A program made the translations under genes and the position numbers. From Adiantum capillus-veneris (lineage: Eukaryota > Streptophyta > Polypodiopsida > Polypodiales > Pteridaceae): DNA of 64,000 nucleotides. Shown here one piece after another: positions 22,297 to 33,667 of this stretch. Within the stretch, counting starts at the first letter, position 1, and the number at the start of each line of letters is the position of its first letter. Under the pieces are notes generated by a model that made no database searches, was not told where the DNA came from, and was given only the letters and a program-made list of their open reading frames with translations. The DNA lies in NCBI GenBank assembly GCA_014529385.2, contig CM043959.1, positions 49,793,122 to 49,857,121 of the forward strand, read 5' to 3'.

Positions 22297-22681
22297 TGTT
22301 GTGGTTCATCAACACAGAAAAATTGCTAGTTCATCACAATTCTCTCAGCATCTCATAACTCAGAAATAATACACACAGACACTACCATCATACTCAAGAT
22401 AAGAGATACAAGGAATTGATAACTCAAAATTAAGAAACAAGAGTACTTCATTGATCAAGAAGAGCTACAACATCTCTGAATATAACTGCGCCATCACAAC
22501 TCACAGAACCGACTTATAACCACCATACAAACAGACTAGTAATAACAACCTCAGTCTTGATATATCATAACTGTTAAATATCTGATTAAGCAATATCCGA
22601 CTAACTATGATCCGACTGACTACATCCGATGAAGCACTTCCGACTAACTACTAAATTGACACTCTGATATGCCTGTCAACA
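22297..22681 (-). repeat. 3' LTR of element E
   Basis: 385 bp, same length as its partner. It has short internal repeats of the type TCCGACTAACTA / ATCCGATGAAGC. Confidence 0.95.
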
Positions 22682-22822
22682 TATGGCACAGCCCGGTGGT
22701 GGATTTCTCAGAAATCCGGCTCGAATCCACATATCCCTTGATCAGCAAGAGATAGACAAAAATGAGTCCTAACCACCCTAAACTTCAAACATATCTTTGA
22801 GAACTATTTCAGCATCAGCTTC

Positions 22823-24913
22823 TTAGATTGTAGTCACCACATTCTCCTCATTCTTTGCTGCACTCAATTCTGGAACTTCAACATTTGCAATATCTGTAAT
22901 CTCCTTCTGATTTTCAACCTCCATTGGCAAAGCTTCTCCACCTGACTTCTGAATTTCCTTAGCAGCTTGTAGTGTTTGAACAGAAACATGCACTAGTGTT
23001 TTAAGTGTAGAACCACCTTGTATCATGAATTCTTCATCCACCTGCAACTGTTTATCCTTGAACTCCTGGAGCTGCTCCTGATAAACATCTTTTTCCTTCT
23101 TCAGAGATTCCACTATCTCTAATAAGGCAGCTTCATGAGAACTGATGAAGCCTGATCTCACAACCTCATAGGGATACTTGATAACTGATGTCAGCCTTTC
23201 TCTCATTGCTTTCCAAACATCCTGCATCCCCTCAACCAACTATTGCCTTACCAGATTGAGATCCCCTTCATCCATGAGCACTCCAGAAACATTGATATCT
23301 TCTTGGACTAATACTTGCTTTTCCCGAGCTTCCAAAGGTTTCAACCTTTGTTGTAACATTTCATTCTCCACCTGCAACTCAGTATTTCTGCCTCACATCT
23401 TATCCAACTCATAATTGACTTTGCCTTCCAAGTCCTTAGTCCATTCTTGAAACATTCCCAAGGAGAGCTTAACCTTTGCTACCTCTTGTTGATGTAGTTG
23501 CAGCTGAACCTGCATCTCTTGTTGATGCTTCTTCTTCAGCTCTACCAATTCCTGCTTCAAATATTCCACCAACTCCGACTGCTGGTGCAGCATTACTTTA
23601 GATAGACCAGATTCAACTATATTTTGTAACTGTTCCTCCATATTGTGCTGCTGATACCTTACAAATCCCTGTAATTCCTGCAACATCTTCAGAGTTGTTG
23701 GTACATCAGTAATAAACAAATCAGATTCAGCAGAAGTGCTAGGACCAGCTAGAGAGAAATCTAATGATTTGGCCACCTCATGCAAAGCACTATCTAGCTT
23801 CCTCTTTTTGGGCATGTTAAAAGTTTTGCCCATAACCCTACTAGGAGTTTGTGCCTCAACATCCAAACTCTTGATCAAATTCCCCATAAGCAATTTATGC
23901 CCATGACTAGCCAACCCCATCTTGGCCTCATCCTCAGTGTATCCTGCTTCAATAAATTCCTGTATGGTCCTCAGCTTTTCATCCATGCTTTTACTCATCT
24001 CTGCTTTATCACATATTCTCCCATGTTCCGGCCCAGGACTAACCTCATTGAGAGGAGTAATGATAGAAATTGTGACCTCCCCTACATCAACTTTCTGGGC
24101 AAAAGCAAACAAAGTAGACAGAAATGCTGCTAACCTGCTACTCAACTGGGTCTTTCTTTTATCCGAGGTAAAGATTTCTGCATGAATCCTATCATACACC
24201 CAATGTGCCCAACTGACCTTCCCCCCATTTTCAGCAAAATACAGTGGTGCCCAGTTTTCCTTAGACATGTAGTCATATTTAGCTAGAAAACAAACTCTTT
24301 TCAAAAACCATTTCAGTTGTTCTCTCCTCCAATACTCGACATTCTTCAACATAAAGTACTGCCTACCTCCTTCTCTTGGTTCAAATTCTTTTTTCAGATC
24401 TTCATCTGAACATTTTGGTACTGCAGTAACAGAGGTAAAGGGAAGCTGAAATACCTGAGCTACCACACCAGGACTAAGATGTACCTTCTCAGAAATGGCA
24501 CCTTTGGATTTTCGTAACAGCTCCATTTGAGTTTTTGCATAAATGTTCCCTTTCCACTGGCCCTAGGGTAGAGTAGCAAAATCATATAAACCTGTTGCCT
24601 TCAACCACTTCTCATTTCGTTCTGCCTAACAGTCAATTTCCACCCTGAAATCAGTGAAAGGCTCCATTAAACTTTGCAGCATCTTGTTTGATGACATTGG
24701 TGCTGATTCTTCCTCAGGCAGCACTTCCACCTCGTCTTCTGGGTCAGATACATCAACTCTGAGCACTACTCCTTTTCTGCGAGGGTGCAACTTACCAACC
24801 TCCCCTTGCTCATCTTCTGGCGATGGTCTCATGACACAAACAGGTTTAGGCTTAGGCATAGCGGAAGTAGAAGTAGTCGAAAGCTTAGCAAGTTGTGGAG
24901 TGTGCATGCGCAC
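22823..24913 (-). pseudogene. Accessory ORF downstream of integrase in element E
   Basis: A single frame of about 697 codons from ATG 24911-24913, broken only by in-frame stops: TAG 24626-24628, TAG near 24560, TGA 23393-23395 and TAG 23240-23242. Its N-terminus is acidic. A middle block follows (GAISEKVHLSPGVVAQVFQL, then YWRREQLKWFLKRVCF and KVSWAHWVYDRI). It recalls the 'putative plant transposon protein' domain found in Athila-like and other plant elements. Next come a helical stretch (RLAAFLSTLFAFAQKVDVGE), a basic PKKRKLD-type signal that could direct nuclear entry, and a long Gln/Glu/Leu-rich coiled coil (about 23400-23620). I see no signal peptide or membrane segment, so an envelope role is not supported. 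A related ORF lies behind the integrase of element H (55990-57985). Function unknown. Confidence 0.65.
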
Positions 24914-25050
24914 CCTACTTACGTGAATCGCACAAGTGCGAAGGCCTCTAAAAGTGTGTGAGGTAATGATGTCGTCCCTAATTCATATGGGAGTTAAGTG
25001 GAAGCGACTTTGCACCCTTTTCGACGCAAATTTTGAAATTTAAACGTTGT

Positions 25051-26591
25051 TTAAGTAATCGGATCAGGTGAACTCCGACCCAGAACTTCGACCCAGTAGA
25101 CTCCGAGCCAACAAACTCTGATGTAGTACAATCCGATCCCTGACCTGAATGCAAAGCCTATGCACTCTGATGATAGATCAACAGTGACCTGGTGTATAGT
25201 ACCTGAAGAGAACTTCACCATTTCACAAAATGCAACCTCTAGTATAGCAGGTTTGAGCCAATCCAAATGGGGTGGCTTGCCCTGAAGTTTTTTTAACCTG
25301 AATCCATTAACAGGTTTCTCTACCCTTGTGCCAAAAACATCTGCTACAATAAAAGTTCCTTGACCTAGGTCTGTCATAATCTGATATGGCCCCTTGTACC
25401 TTAAATTGAGCTTCCCAGGATGTGGACCTAACCTGGAGTTGTAAAGAATTACCTAGTCACATACTGACATTCAGGCCGACCCATGCTTTCCTTCTTCTTT
25501 GAATGACTTCGGTTATATAGGAGCTGATCAACCTGCCTTCTTCCAGCTGCATTAAATTCTTGCTTCTATGCTGGACTGACAGCTTTGGAGTCATCTTCTC
25601 AGCAGTAATCCTCAGACTAGGTACCACAAACTCCATTGGTACTACAGCTTCCAAGCCATACACCAATCGGAATGGGGTCATACCTGTTGTCACCTTGAAA
25701 GCTGTTCTGAATGACCATAGAGCAGAATCCAGCTTTGCATCCCAATCTCTCTTATTCTCCTGTACAATATTTTTTAGAATCTTTATAAGAGTCTTATTAG
25801 TACTCTTAGCCTGTCCATTAGCTTGGGGATGGTAAGCGGTAGATTTCTTGTGCATTATCATGTGGGTTTTTGTTAACTGAGAAATCACTTCATTCAAAAA
25901 ATGTGTACCTCTATCACTGACCAACTCTACTAGACATCCAAACCTGGTCATGATGTAGTGATACAAGAACTTTGCCACACTCTGAGCTTTGTTATCTTTC
26001 AATGACACAACTTCCACCCACTTGGTACAGTAGTCAGTAGCTACTAGAATGTACTTGCATCCCTTACTTGGTGTAGGCTTGACTGGTCCTACAAAATCCA
26101 TACCCCATTTTTGAAATGGCTCTAATGGCAGTATATGATGATCTGTTATTCTGTCTCTAGAATCAGGTTGACCAAACTGTTGACACACCACATAGCTTTT
26201 TGCATAGGAATGAGCATCCTTCAATAGAGTTGGACACCACAAACCAGCTTGGAGTATCTTTTTCCCTGTAATGTCCCTTGACAAATGTCCTCCTTCTGCT
26301 CCATAATGGGCTTCTTGCAGCACAACTGATTTGTTCAAAATCTGGTACACATCTTCTAATGACCTGGTCAATCCCTTTTCTATATAATGCTCCAACAATC
26401 ACTAAAAAGGGTCTGCATGTTAGGGAAAATTTCCTCCTTTGGTCTGTTGTAAACCCTGTTGACATAACACCATTAGGCAGGAACACCAGCATTTGGTCAT
26501 ACCATGAATCAGAAATGGAACTCTGAACTTCAAATAAATCTACATCTGGCAAACTGATCCAAAATCCCTGTCGGTTGTTCCCCTGTCTCAA
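25051..26591 (-). pseudogene. Integrase of element E
   Basis: The reading moves through three frames. 26591-26330 gives the RNase H-integrase linker (YDQMLVFLPNGVMSTGF, RRCVPDFEQ). 26398-25457 gives the zinc region (EAHYGAEGGH ... YVVCQQFG) and the core: first Asp in WGMDFVGPVKP, second in ELVSDRGTHF, then AYHPQANGQAKSTNKTL. 25377-25051 gives the C-terminal DLGQGTFIVADVFG block. Two key residues are lost: the catalytic Glu of the GQAE motif is Lys, and the first Cys of the CxxC pair reads Tyr. With the frame changes, the enzyme must be inactive. No chromodomain follows. Confidence 0.85.
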
Positions 26592-28098
26592 TCCGACTTA
26601 GGTAATCAGCTATTGCATGTTCCTTGCCTGATGTATGAACAATAAGGAAGTCAAACTCCTGCAACAATAGCATCCACCTTGCCAATCTACGTGTAAGTAA
26701 AGGATTTTTAATAAGATAAAGCAATGCTTGATGATCCACATGGAATATGACCCTATTGCATAAGAGGTAATGTCTGAATTTTTTTAAAGCATAAACCGTC
26801 CCTAATGCCTCCCTCTTAGTCACTGCATAGTTCTTCTCAGCAGATGTAAGCACCCTACTAGCATAGTACACAGGTCTAAACCACCCTTGGGTCTTCTCCT
26901 GCATTAAAAAAGCTCCAATGGCTATATCCGAGGCATCAACAAACACATGAAATGGCAATACCCAATCTTGAGGTTGTAATATGGGAGCAACTGAGAGAAT
27001 TTTCTTGAGAATCTGAAATGCTTTTTCTTGTGGTTCATACCAAACAAACTCTACATGCTTGTTGGTTAAATGGGTAAGAGGCATACATACATTAGCCAGA
27101 TATCTGATGTACCTGCTGTGCCACTTAACTTGTCCCACAAACCTGCTCAATTCCTTGATATTGCCAGGTGATTGTGCTGATTGTATTACCTCAATCTTCT
27201 TCACATCTATTGACATCCCTTCCTGAGAGACCACATGACCCAATAGCACACCACTCCTAACAGCCATCACACTTTTGTAGGGATTAAGGGACAATCTGAA
27301 CATCCTACACCTTTCAAAACATAATTACAGATGCTCAAGGTGTAAATCCCTTTGACCAAAAACTGAAAAGTCATCTACAAACACTCTCATGAAATCCTGC
27401 AAATAAGGTTCAAATGTCTTATAAGATGTAAAATTAAAGGACGGTGGTCCATTCTTAAGGCCAAAGTTCATGACAGTAGATGCAAAGGCTCCCCAATCTG
27501 TAATAAAGGCTGTTTTATGTTGGTCCTTCTCTGCAACCTTAATCTGATTATACCCTAAGAAACCATCAAGGAAACTATACATCTCTTTCCCTGCTACAGC
27601 ATCTAAGATAGCATCACAAAAGGGCATTGGGAAAGGATCTGTAATAGTTGCATCATTTAACTTCCTGTAATCCACACAAACCCTAATCTTCCCATTCTTC
27701 TTTGGTACCACAATGATTGGAGATAACCAAGTAACTTCATGAATAGGCTTGATGAACCCAACTGCCAATAATTTATCAATTTCCAGCTTAACCTGCTGTG
27801 CAAAGTTGGGATTCATCCTATATCTCTGCTGGACAATCGGAATGGTATCTTCTCTCAGATTAATGTGATGCTGATGCAGTAATGGATCAATACCTTTTAC
27901 TTCTACATAATCCCATGCAAAAACATCTTTATATTCCAACAATAACTGCCATAACTCTTGTAGGAATTCCCCATCCACATAAATGCTAACCTTGACCATC
28001 CTTGGTTCTTCCTCAGTCCCTAAATTCAATTCTTTTAGTTCATCCTGCTGAACCCTTTTAGATCCTCCAAATCTTTTGTTGTAAATCTTTTCCACCAT
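26530..28098 (-). pseudogene. Reverse transcriptase and RNase H of element E
   Basis: 28098-27325 has the RT motifs: QRYRMNPNFAQQVKLEIDKL, WLSPIIVVPKKNGKIRVCVD, YRKLNDATITDPFPMPF, FLGYNQIKVAEKDQHKTAF and the catalytic RVFVDDFSVF. After TAA 27325-27327, the same frame continues with ERCRMFRLSLNPYKS, LLGHVVSQEGMSIDVKKIE and RNase H. All four RNase H acidic residues appear present: FVDASDIAIGAFL, KREALGTVYAL, FHVDHQALLYL and GKEHAIADYLSRI. There is only one RNase H domain, unlike element G. Near 26540-26575 the frame is lost. Confidence 0.9.
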
Positions 28099-28128
28099 AT
28101 CTCTGGCATCCCTCTCCTCCTGCTGAAA

Positions 28129-28920
28129 TTACTCTTTGACACTAGTTGATACACTCTGATCCATCAGCTTCATTATGTCAGAACCCTGAATTTCGTGTCT
28201 CATGACAGGTTCATCAAAAAGCTCCTCTGTTTCTTGGTCTTTCTGCAAAATTCCCTCAATATCAACTTCAAAAACGGGTATGACAATAGGATTAGCCTGC
28301 AAAAAGGCTTCCTCCTCATCATCCTCTACTTCCTCAGCAAGATTGGTTGATTGAGCAAACAAGGGTCTTTCTTTTCCGGGAATGTGCTTTCTTCCCAACA
28401 TAGGTATGCTGATTATCTATTTCCCTTTGGTAAGCACCACCTGATTCTCACCCCAATCCTGTTTCACCTTGGCTAACCTAAACCAAGGTCTTCCCAACAA
28501 CATCTCATAGGAAGCATCACCTTCCTTCATTCCGTGAACAACAAAATTAACTTGAAATTGCATCCCTGCAATCTGAATAGAAGAGTTCCTTAAAATGCCT
28601 ATTGGTTGAACCCTCCTTTGATCAGCCATTTTAACTTGGAAAGGTGCTGGTTCCAATCTCCCTAAGTCCATTGTGAGATAAACTGACTCACGTAAGATAT
28701 TGACACCAGATCCTCCATCCAACAATACCTCCTCAAATATCCTGTCCTGTAAAGTCACCTTGATAACTGGAACCATGAAATCCACATCAGAAGGATGAAT
28801 GCTATTCACCCTAGGCTCCTCTTTCTGTTGCATCGAACTTTCATAGTTCTTTCCTAGTAACTTATGTAGCAATCTCTCTTTAAATGATGGTACTATAGAA
28901 AGAATTTGGTCTAAAGACAA
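28129..28920 (-). pseudogene. Aspartic protease and linker of element E
   Basis: 28920-28417 contains the retropepsin domain, with active site EVLLDGGSGVNILRESVY, QVKMADQRRVQPIGIL and the closing MLLGRPWFRLAKVKQDWG. After TAG 28417-28419, the same frame continues to 28129 as an acidic linker towards RT (VEDDEEEAFLQANPIVIPVF), ending at TAA 28129-28131. The protease would process the gag-pol polyprotein. Confidence 0.9.
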
Positions 28921-28983
28921 GTGTAAAGGAGAGTTAATTAGTACCTCAAACCAATCTGGTTCAGGTACTCCAACCTGCTTTTT

Positions 28984-30705
28984 CTATTGTACTTGTGCAT
29001 CAGAAGATTCTGCATGATCCTCCAAGTGTTGACCTTGCTGCTCCTTCTGAACCTGCTTCTGCATGTGATCTCTAACCCCTTTTTGTTGTTCCCAATCAAT
29101 AGGACCTTTAGCCTTGGATCTTGTCACAGCGAGCACATCAATTTCATCTTCCATATTGTCTGGATATTGACAATCATTCTCCACATTGTCATACTCTTCA
29201 GTCGGAAGTAGTGTTGCTGTTTCATTAGGGGTACCCTGATAAATCGGAATGTGGATAATGATCACATTTGCTTGTGCCTGTGGTTGATTTTGAGGTGGTT
29301 GTGGAGGAACTGCTTGCTGGTTCTCCTGATTGAATGGAGCAACAGGAACACCTCTCTCCTAACAATGTTTTACCCATAAGGCACAACGAAGGCCAACCCA
29401 ATGTGTAGGGTCACCACAGTATACACAAGGCATAACTCCTTGGGGCCTTCTTTGGTTATTATCCTGGTTTCTTCCAGGTCCCCTCTGAAATCCCTGTCCA
29501 CGAGGTCTTCCTCTGAATGGAGCCACCTGATTTGCCTTTGCTGAAGCAGTACCCCGCCAAGCAAATGTACCTGTTTTACCCCTTTGCTTAGGGTTGTACC
29601 AGCATTGAGCAGTGGTGTGTCCATCTCTTTCACAAATCTCACAGTACCTTTTTTCTTTAGGTGCTATGACTGAATAGCCAATATTCTTTAATTGCTGAAC
29701 TAAATCAACTTCACCCCCTGTTTTGTCCTTCTTCTTCTTCTTCTTCTTAGGACTCTTCTTTTTCTTCGTTTCCTCCTCATCAGATGAACTGCCAGTATCA
29801 GATTCTTCAGAAGAAGATGTCTCTGACTCTGAACCCGTTTCAGATTCCTTGTCTCCTCTCTTACTAGACTTTGTCATTCCAAGCCTCTTCTCAACTCTAG
29901 AAGCAGCCTGTACCAAATTATCAAAACCTCCTCCAATGTCAATGCTGGCCACTGCATTTTGAATACCACTCCTCAATCCTTTGAGAAAGTAGCCAGCCAA
30001 CATTTCATTAGTTGGCCTTTCATTTCCTTGCAATCTCTCAACAGATATTCTAAATCTCTGAGAAAAATCTTCTACCAACATTGTCCCCTGTTTGATGCGT
30101 TGTAACTTCCTTAAAATATCTGTAGGAGTTTTCTCCTTCCGGAATCTTTGTAGAAAAGACAAACTAAGTGCGGCATAAGTAGGAAAGTAAGCCATACCAT
30201 ATTGGCTGAACCAGCTCATGGCCTTTCCTTCCAAGGTAGCTGCAAATTGCTGTAATTTTATAGGATCTGGAAACATCACCTGGTATCCACTTGCTTGCCA
30301 CCGGGTTTCAAATTGTGCTACATGACAATCTGCATCCTCTTTGGGCTTCCCTTTGAACTTGACTGATTTGATCTGCGGATTAGGAGATGGTTGAGTCATG
30401 GGGATGGGCTTTGGGAGTCTTACAAGTTTTTGCCTCCTAGAACCTCTCAATGGGTCAAATTGGAGTCGCCTTCTACTTCGTGCAAGTCCTCCTGTCAAGA
30501 GTAGTGCCCCCACAAGTTGCCTCATTGCCCTGTCCTCTGCTGCTGCAGAACTCTCCTCACCAGAATTTACCAGCCATTCTTGAGGTTGTGGATCAGTTTC
30601 TTGATCTACAATCACATCCTCATAATGGAATGGATCTATATTGCCTGCTCTGACTTGAGCCCGTGTGTAATTTATACGAGAGAGTCTTCTACCTCGCTCG
30701 GACAT
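28984..30705 (-). pseudogene. Gag of element E
   Basis: ATG 30703-30705 (MSERGRRLSRINYTRAQVRA) starts about 75 bases after the primer site. The capsid-like gag domain is at roughly residues 115-270 (VKFKGKPKEDADCHVAQFET, LEGKAMSWFSQYG, LSLSFLQRFRKEKTPTDILR). An acidic-then-Lys-rich stretch follows, and a good CCHC knuckle YCEICERDGHTTAQC. A second, weaker one is at the end (CVYCGDPTHWVGLRC). TAG 29359-29361 closes the first open stretch. The frame continues through 29265-28984 (TRSKAKGPIDWEQQKG) to TAG 28984-28986 and then into protease. Confidence 0.9.
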
Positions 30706-30780
30706 GCATTATCACCAGAATGAGATTCATGAACCGAAGAATAATACTTGATAACTGCATACGTCCTCAGCCAACGAGAA

Positions 30781-30800
30781 CTGAACCAGCAGGATCGCCA
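30781..30800 (-). promoter_or_regulatory. Primer binding site of element E
   Basis: The minus strand reads TGGCGATCCTGCTGGTTCAG, beginning four bases after the 5' LTR end. Its start resembles the TTTGGCGACTC... primer sites of plant Tat-type elements; I cannot name the tRNA with confidence. Confidence 0.65.
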
Positions 30801-30804
30801 AATG

Positions 30805-31189
30805 TGTTGTGGTTCATCAACACATAAAAATTGCTAGTTCATCACAATTCTCTCAGCATCTCATAACTCAGAAATAATACACAGAGACACTACCATCATA
30901 CTGAAGATAAGAGATAGAAGGAATTGATAACTCAAAATTAAGAAACAAGAGTACTTCATTGATCAAGAAGAGCTACAACATCTCTGAATATAACTGCGCC
31001 ATCATAACTCACAGAACCGACTTATAACCACCATACAAACAAACTGGTAATAACAACCTGAGTCTTGATATATCATAACTGTTAAATATCCGATGAAGCA
31101 ACATCCGACTAACTATGATCCGGCTGACTACATCCGATGAAGCACTTCCGACTAACTACTAAATTGACACTCTGATATGCCTGTCAACA
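30805..31189 (-). repeat. 5' LTR of element E
   Basis: 385 bp, partner of 22297-22681, followed by TTCAT at 31190-31194. Confidence 0.95.
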
Positions 31190-31194
31190 TTCAT

Positions 31195-33282
31195 AGTCTA
31201 GCATGACATTCACAAAGGCCAATCCATTTTTTGAAGAGCTATGAAATAAAACATAAGAGACACCATATCTCAACAGTCACAATCAATTAGAGAAAGAGAA
31301 CCTTGTCATCTATATTGACATGCATTGGAAACAATCCAACACCTTGAGCTAGCAAAAAAAACGATTGGCCAAACCTACAGAGAACGGGCTTAAGAAATTT
31401 TAGAGGAAAAGGCTCAAGGCCTGACTTAGCATGCTTGAGGGCTAGCACATGTAGAAACTTGCGGTGCACAGACTAGCAGTATTGGCAAAAGCTTAACACT
31501 TCTGATGAAGAAACTCGAGGCTTGAATCTGCAAGAATATTTCACTTATCTCACACTCTTCTATGCATTTAAACCATCCTTTCAATATAACATTAACAAAA
31601 TTCATTATTTAAATAATGTATTCTCATTTTCTCAAACCATGATCTACATACCATAACTTAACACAAAACCAATAACAACATAACCAATGCTTTTGAAAAA
31701 CCTTGGCTAAATTTTAAGCTTGGCTTTCTTCAAAAACTCGACAAAATATAGCAAGGTTTAATGCAATTATTGACAAATGCTACAAATTGTGATCTAAAAA
31801 TTGGAATAGTTTTTAATATTTGTCTCTATTTTCTTTAGTTAGAAAAAATATTTTTGACAAACCCGAGGGCCTATAGTGTGCAATAACCCTTAAGAGATTC
31901 AGTACATTGTACATGTGGAATGCTGACTTTTGAGTGTACTCCTAACTTCTAATTGTCACTCACATACCTAGTAGCTTTGCTATTGTATTCAATACTACAG
32001 AGATTCCATGTGGATCTCATGGGTAACCCTTCTGAAGACCACAGCCTGTAAAAGGATGACTGAGGGAGGCGATCTTGAGCCCTTGAGCATGAAAAGCCTA
32101 AAAACTTCTACGCTAACCAATTGAGCCACCGCATCTGACTGCAACTCTAACGATTTGTCGAGTTGAAAAAAAACTGAGCGCCTTGCCTCGTTCACCTACG
32201 ATGCTGCTCGTTCTCTACCCCATCCTCCCTTTGGACCCTATGCTTCTACCAAGCCCTAACTGTTGTGTCTTTATCTTCTTTTTGCCTCAGCGCCCACGCT
32301 TCCATTTTTTTTTCCCACCAAAGCGACATCATTTAAGATTCTAAGATTTAACGGTGTTTCAAAAAATTGTAGGGATATACTCCACGTGCCATCCATCCTC
32401 TTTTGCCTTCAAAGTCATTTAAGGGATTTCCCCAAATTCCATTTAATCAAGCTACTCCAAAAAGATTGTAGGGAAATACTCCTAACTTCTAATTTTCTGA
32501 AGCCTGCTATGGCACGAGGCGCTGCCTAACTAATGACAGGTCAAATTTTGAAAAAACTCATAACTTTTAACTTCTAAGGTCTAAGTTCTAACTTCTAAAG
32601 ATAAAAATAATTTAAGATTCAAAACTTAAAAAAACTCAAAACTTAAAACTTACAAGGTTGAAACCTGAAACTAACTCAGTGGGCGTCGAGGGCCAACCTC
32701 CAAGTCGAGCTCGTCGGGAGCTTGCAGGCAGCGCGCTACTCCAAGAGATCACCGTCGATCCGACTGGATAGTGGATCTGAGGAGCAACAATGGACTATAA
32801 AGCTACGACTCACGACTCATGACTCACATAACCTAAAACATTCGATAAGTTTTAGGGATTACATGGTGTGTATGTGTTCACACTAGCGTGGACAAACCCC
32901 AAACAAACTTCAACAGTCAATAACTTACAAGCAAATAAAAATGATTACAAAGCTATAAAGTTTAAACCATCACTTGACACTAATCTTGTAATTTGTAAAC
33001 TTTAAATTAGTTTTTGAAGGGAAACTGGTTGGATTGTTCAAGATTTTCTAATCTTTATTCGTTTTAACAATTGAGATCTGTGTTGGAGTGCTTTGCATGT
33101 GATTTGTCACAAATTACCTTGCAAAGGGGCAATTATGTCTAATAATCATGACGAAATTCACCCCTAAAGCCTACGTAACATACCCAAATGCTAGTTTTAG
33201 CATCTTGTATTGATAGACAATCAGTCTTCTTATGAAAAGTTACAAATTTTTTCCTCTTTCAAGAAATTTAATCTTCACAACC
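31195..33282. other. Non-coding or decayed sequence, includes the far side of element F
   Basis: AT-rich with no recognisable protein. The first part should be the continuation of the LTR split by element E. A SINE-like stretch lies at about 31990-32135. From 32530 to 32680 there are short AACTTCTAA / AAAACTTAAAA repeats. Confidence 0.4.
31990..32135 (-). repeat. Possible tRNA-derived SINE
   Basis: On the minus strand GCGGTGGCTCAATTGGTTAG (from 32132) has the form of a tRNA D-arm with a Pol III A box (TGGCTCAATTGG). About 40 bases on, GGGCTCAAGATCGCC (32068-32082) weakly resembles a B box. The two halves do not fold into a full tRNA by eye. Only one copy is present in the window, so family status cannot be judged. 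Confidence 0.25.
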
Positions 33283-33425
33283 AGGGGTATTTTGGGAATT
33301 TTGGAAAAATTGAAGGGCATTTTGGAAATTTGTGACAAAATACTGGGGGTGTTTTGGGAATTTTTGAAATTTGAGGGGTATTTTGGGAATTTTTGTAAAT
33401 TAGAGGGGTATTTTGGTAAATTTTC
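33283..33425. repeat. Short degenerate tandem repeat
   Basis: Four to five imperfect copies of a unit close to GGGGTATTTTGGGAATTTTT, about 33-36 bases apart. Confidence 0.85.
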
Positions 33426-33438
33426 CTTTATCTATACG

Positions 33439-33440
<2 letters not shown>

Positions 33441-33469
<29 letters not shown>
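33441..33469. repeat. (CT)n microsatellite
   Basis: About 14 CT units followed by C7. Confidence 0.95.
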
Positions 33470-33471
<2 letters not shown>

Positions 33472-33574
33472 CCCCTTTATTTGCACGCAGAGCCACTTCT
33501 AATTTCTCTATGTGTCTCGGACAGTTGGCTGGTGCAGGAAACACTGGCGGGAGGATTCTGCTTTTGCCACGTGT

Positions 33575-33665
33575 CCGGGGGAGGGAGCCGGAATCCCTTC
33601 CCCCATTATACCTTGTCATCCTTGATGATACATAAGCGTATCACATAACTAAGACCCCCCACTCA
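33575..33665 (-). repeat. C/G-run repeat, inverted copy
   Basis: Read on the minus strand this gives a G6 run, ATACGCTTATGT (core at about 33628-33641), then a CCCCCGG end. It parallels the plus-strand copies at 34352-34515 and 53461-53628. It faces the copy at 34352, with the BRR2 fragment between them. Confidence 0.4.
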
Positions 33666-33667
33666 GG

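Larger units (their letters stand above)
22297..31189 (-). mobile_element. Element E: complete Ty3/gypsy retrotransposon with extra 3' ORF
   Basis: Two 385-bp LTRs (22297-22681 and 30805-31189), both TGTTG...CAACA, are flanked by the identical 5-bp target duplication TTCAT (22292-22296, 31190-31194). Total 8893 bp. I count about 12 differences between the LTRs by eye (about 3%), so the insertion is fairly young. Order on the minus strand: LTR, primer site, gag with zinc knuckles, protease, RT, RNase H, integrase, accessory ORF, LTR. No chromodomain is visible. From gag to the end of RNase H everything is in one frame, broken only by in-frame stops at 29359, 28984, 28417, 28129 and 27325. The integrase region has about three frame changes. 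Confidence 0.95.

Noticed and set aside
32068..32132. A tRNA gene on the minus strand
   Set aside because: A D-arm-like start is present, but no anticodon arm, acceptor stem pairing or proper B box could be found.
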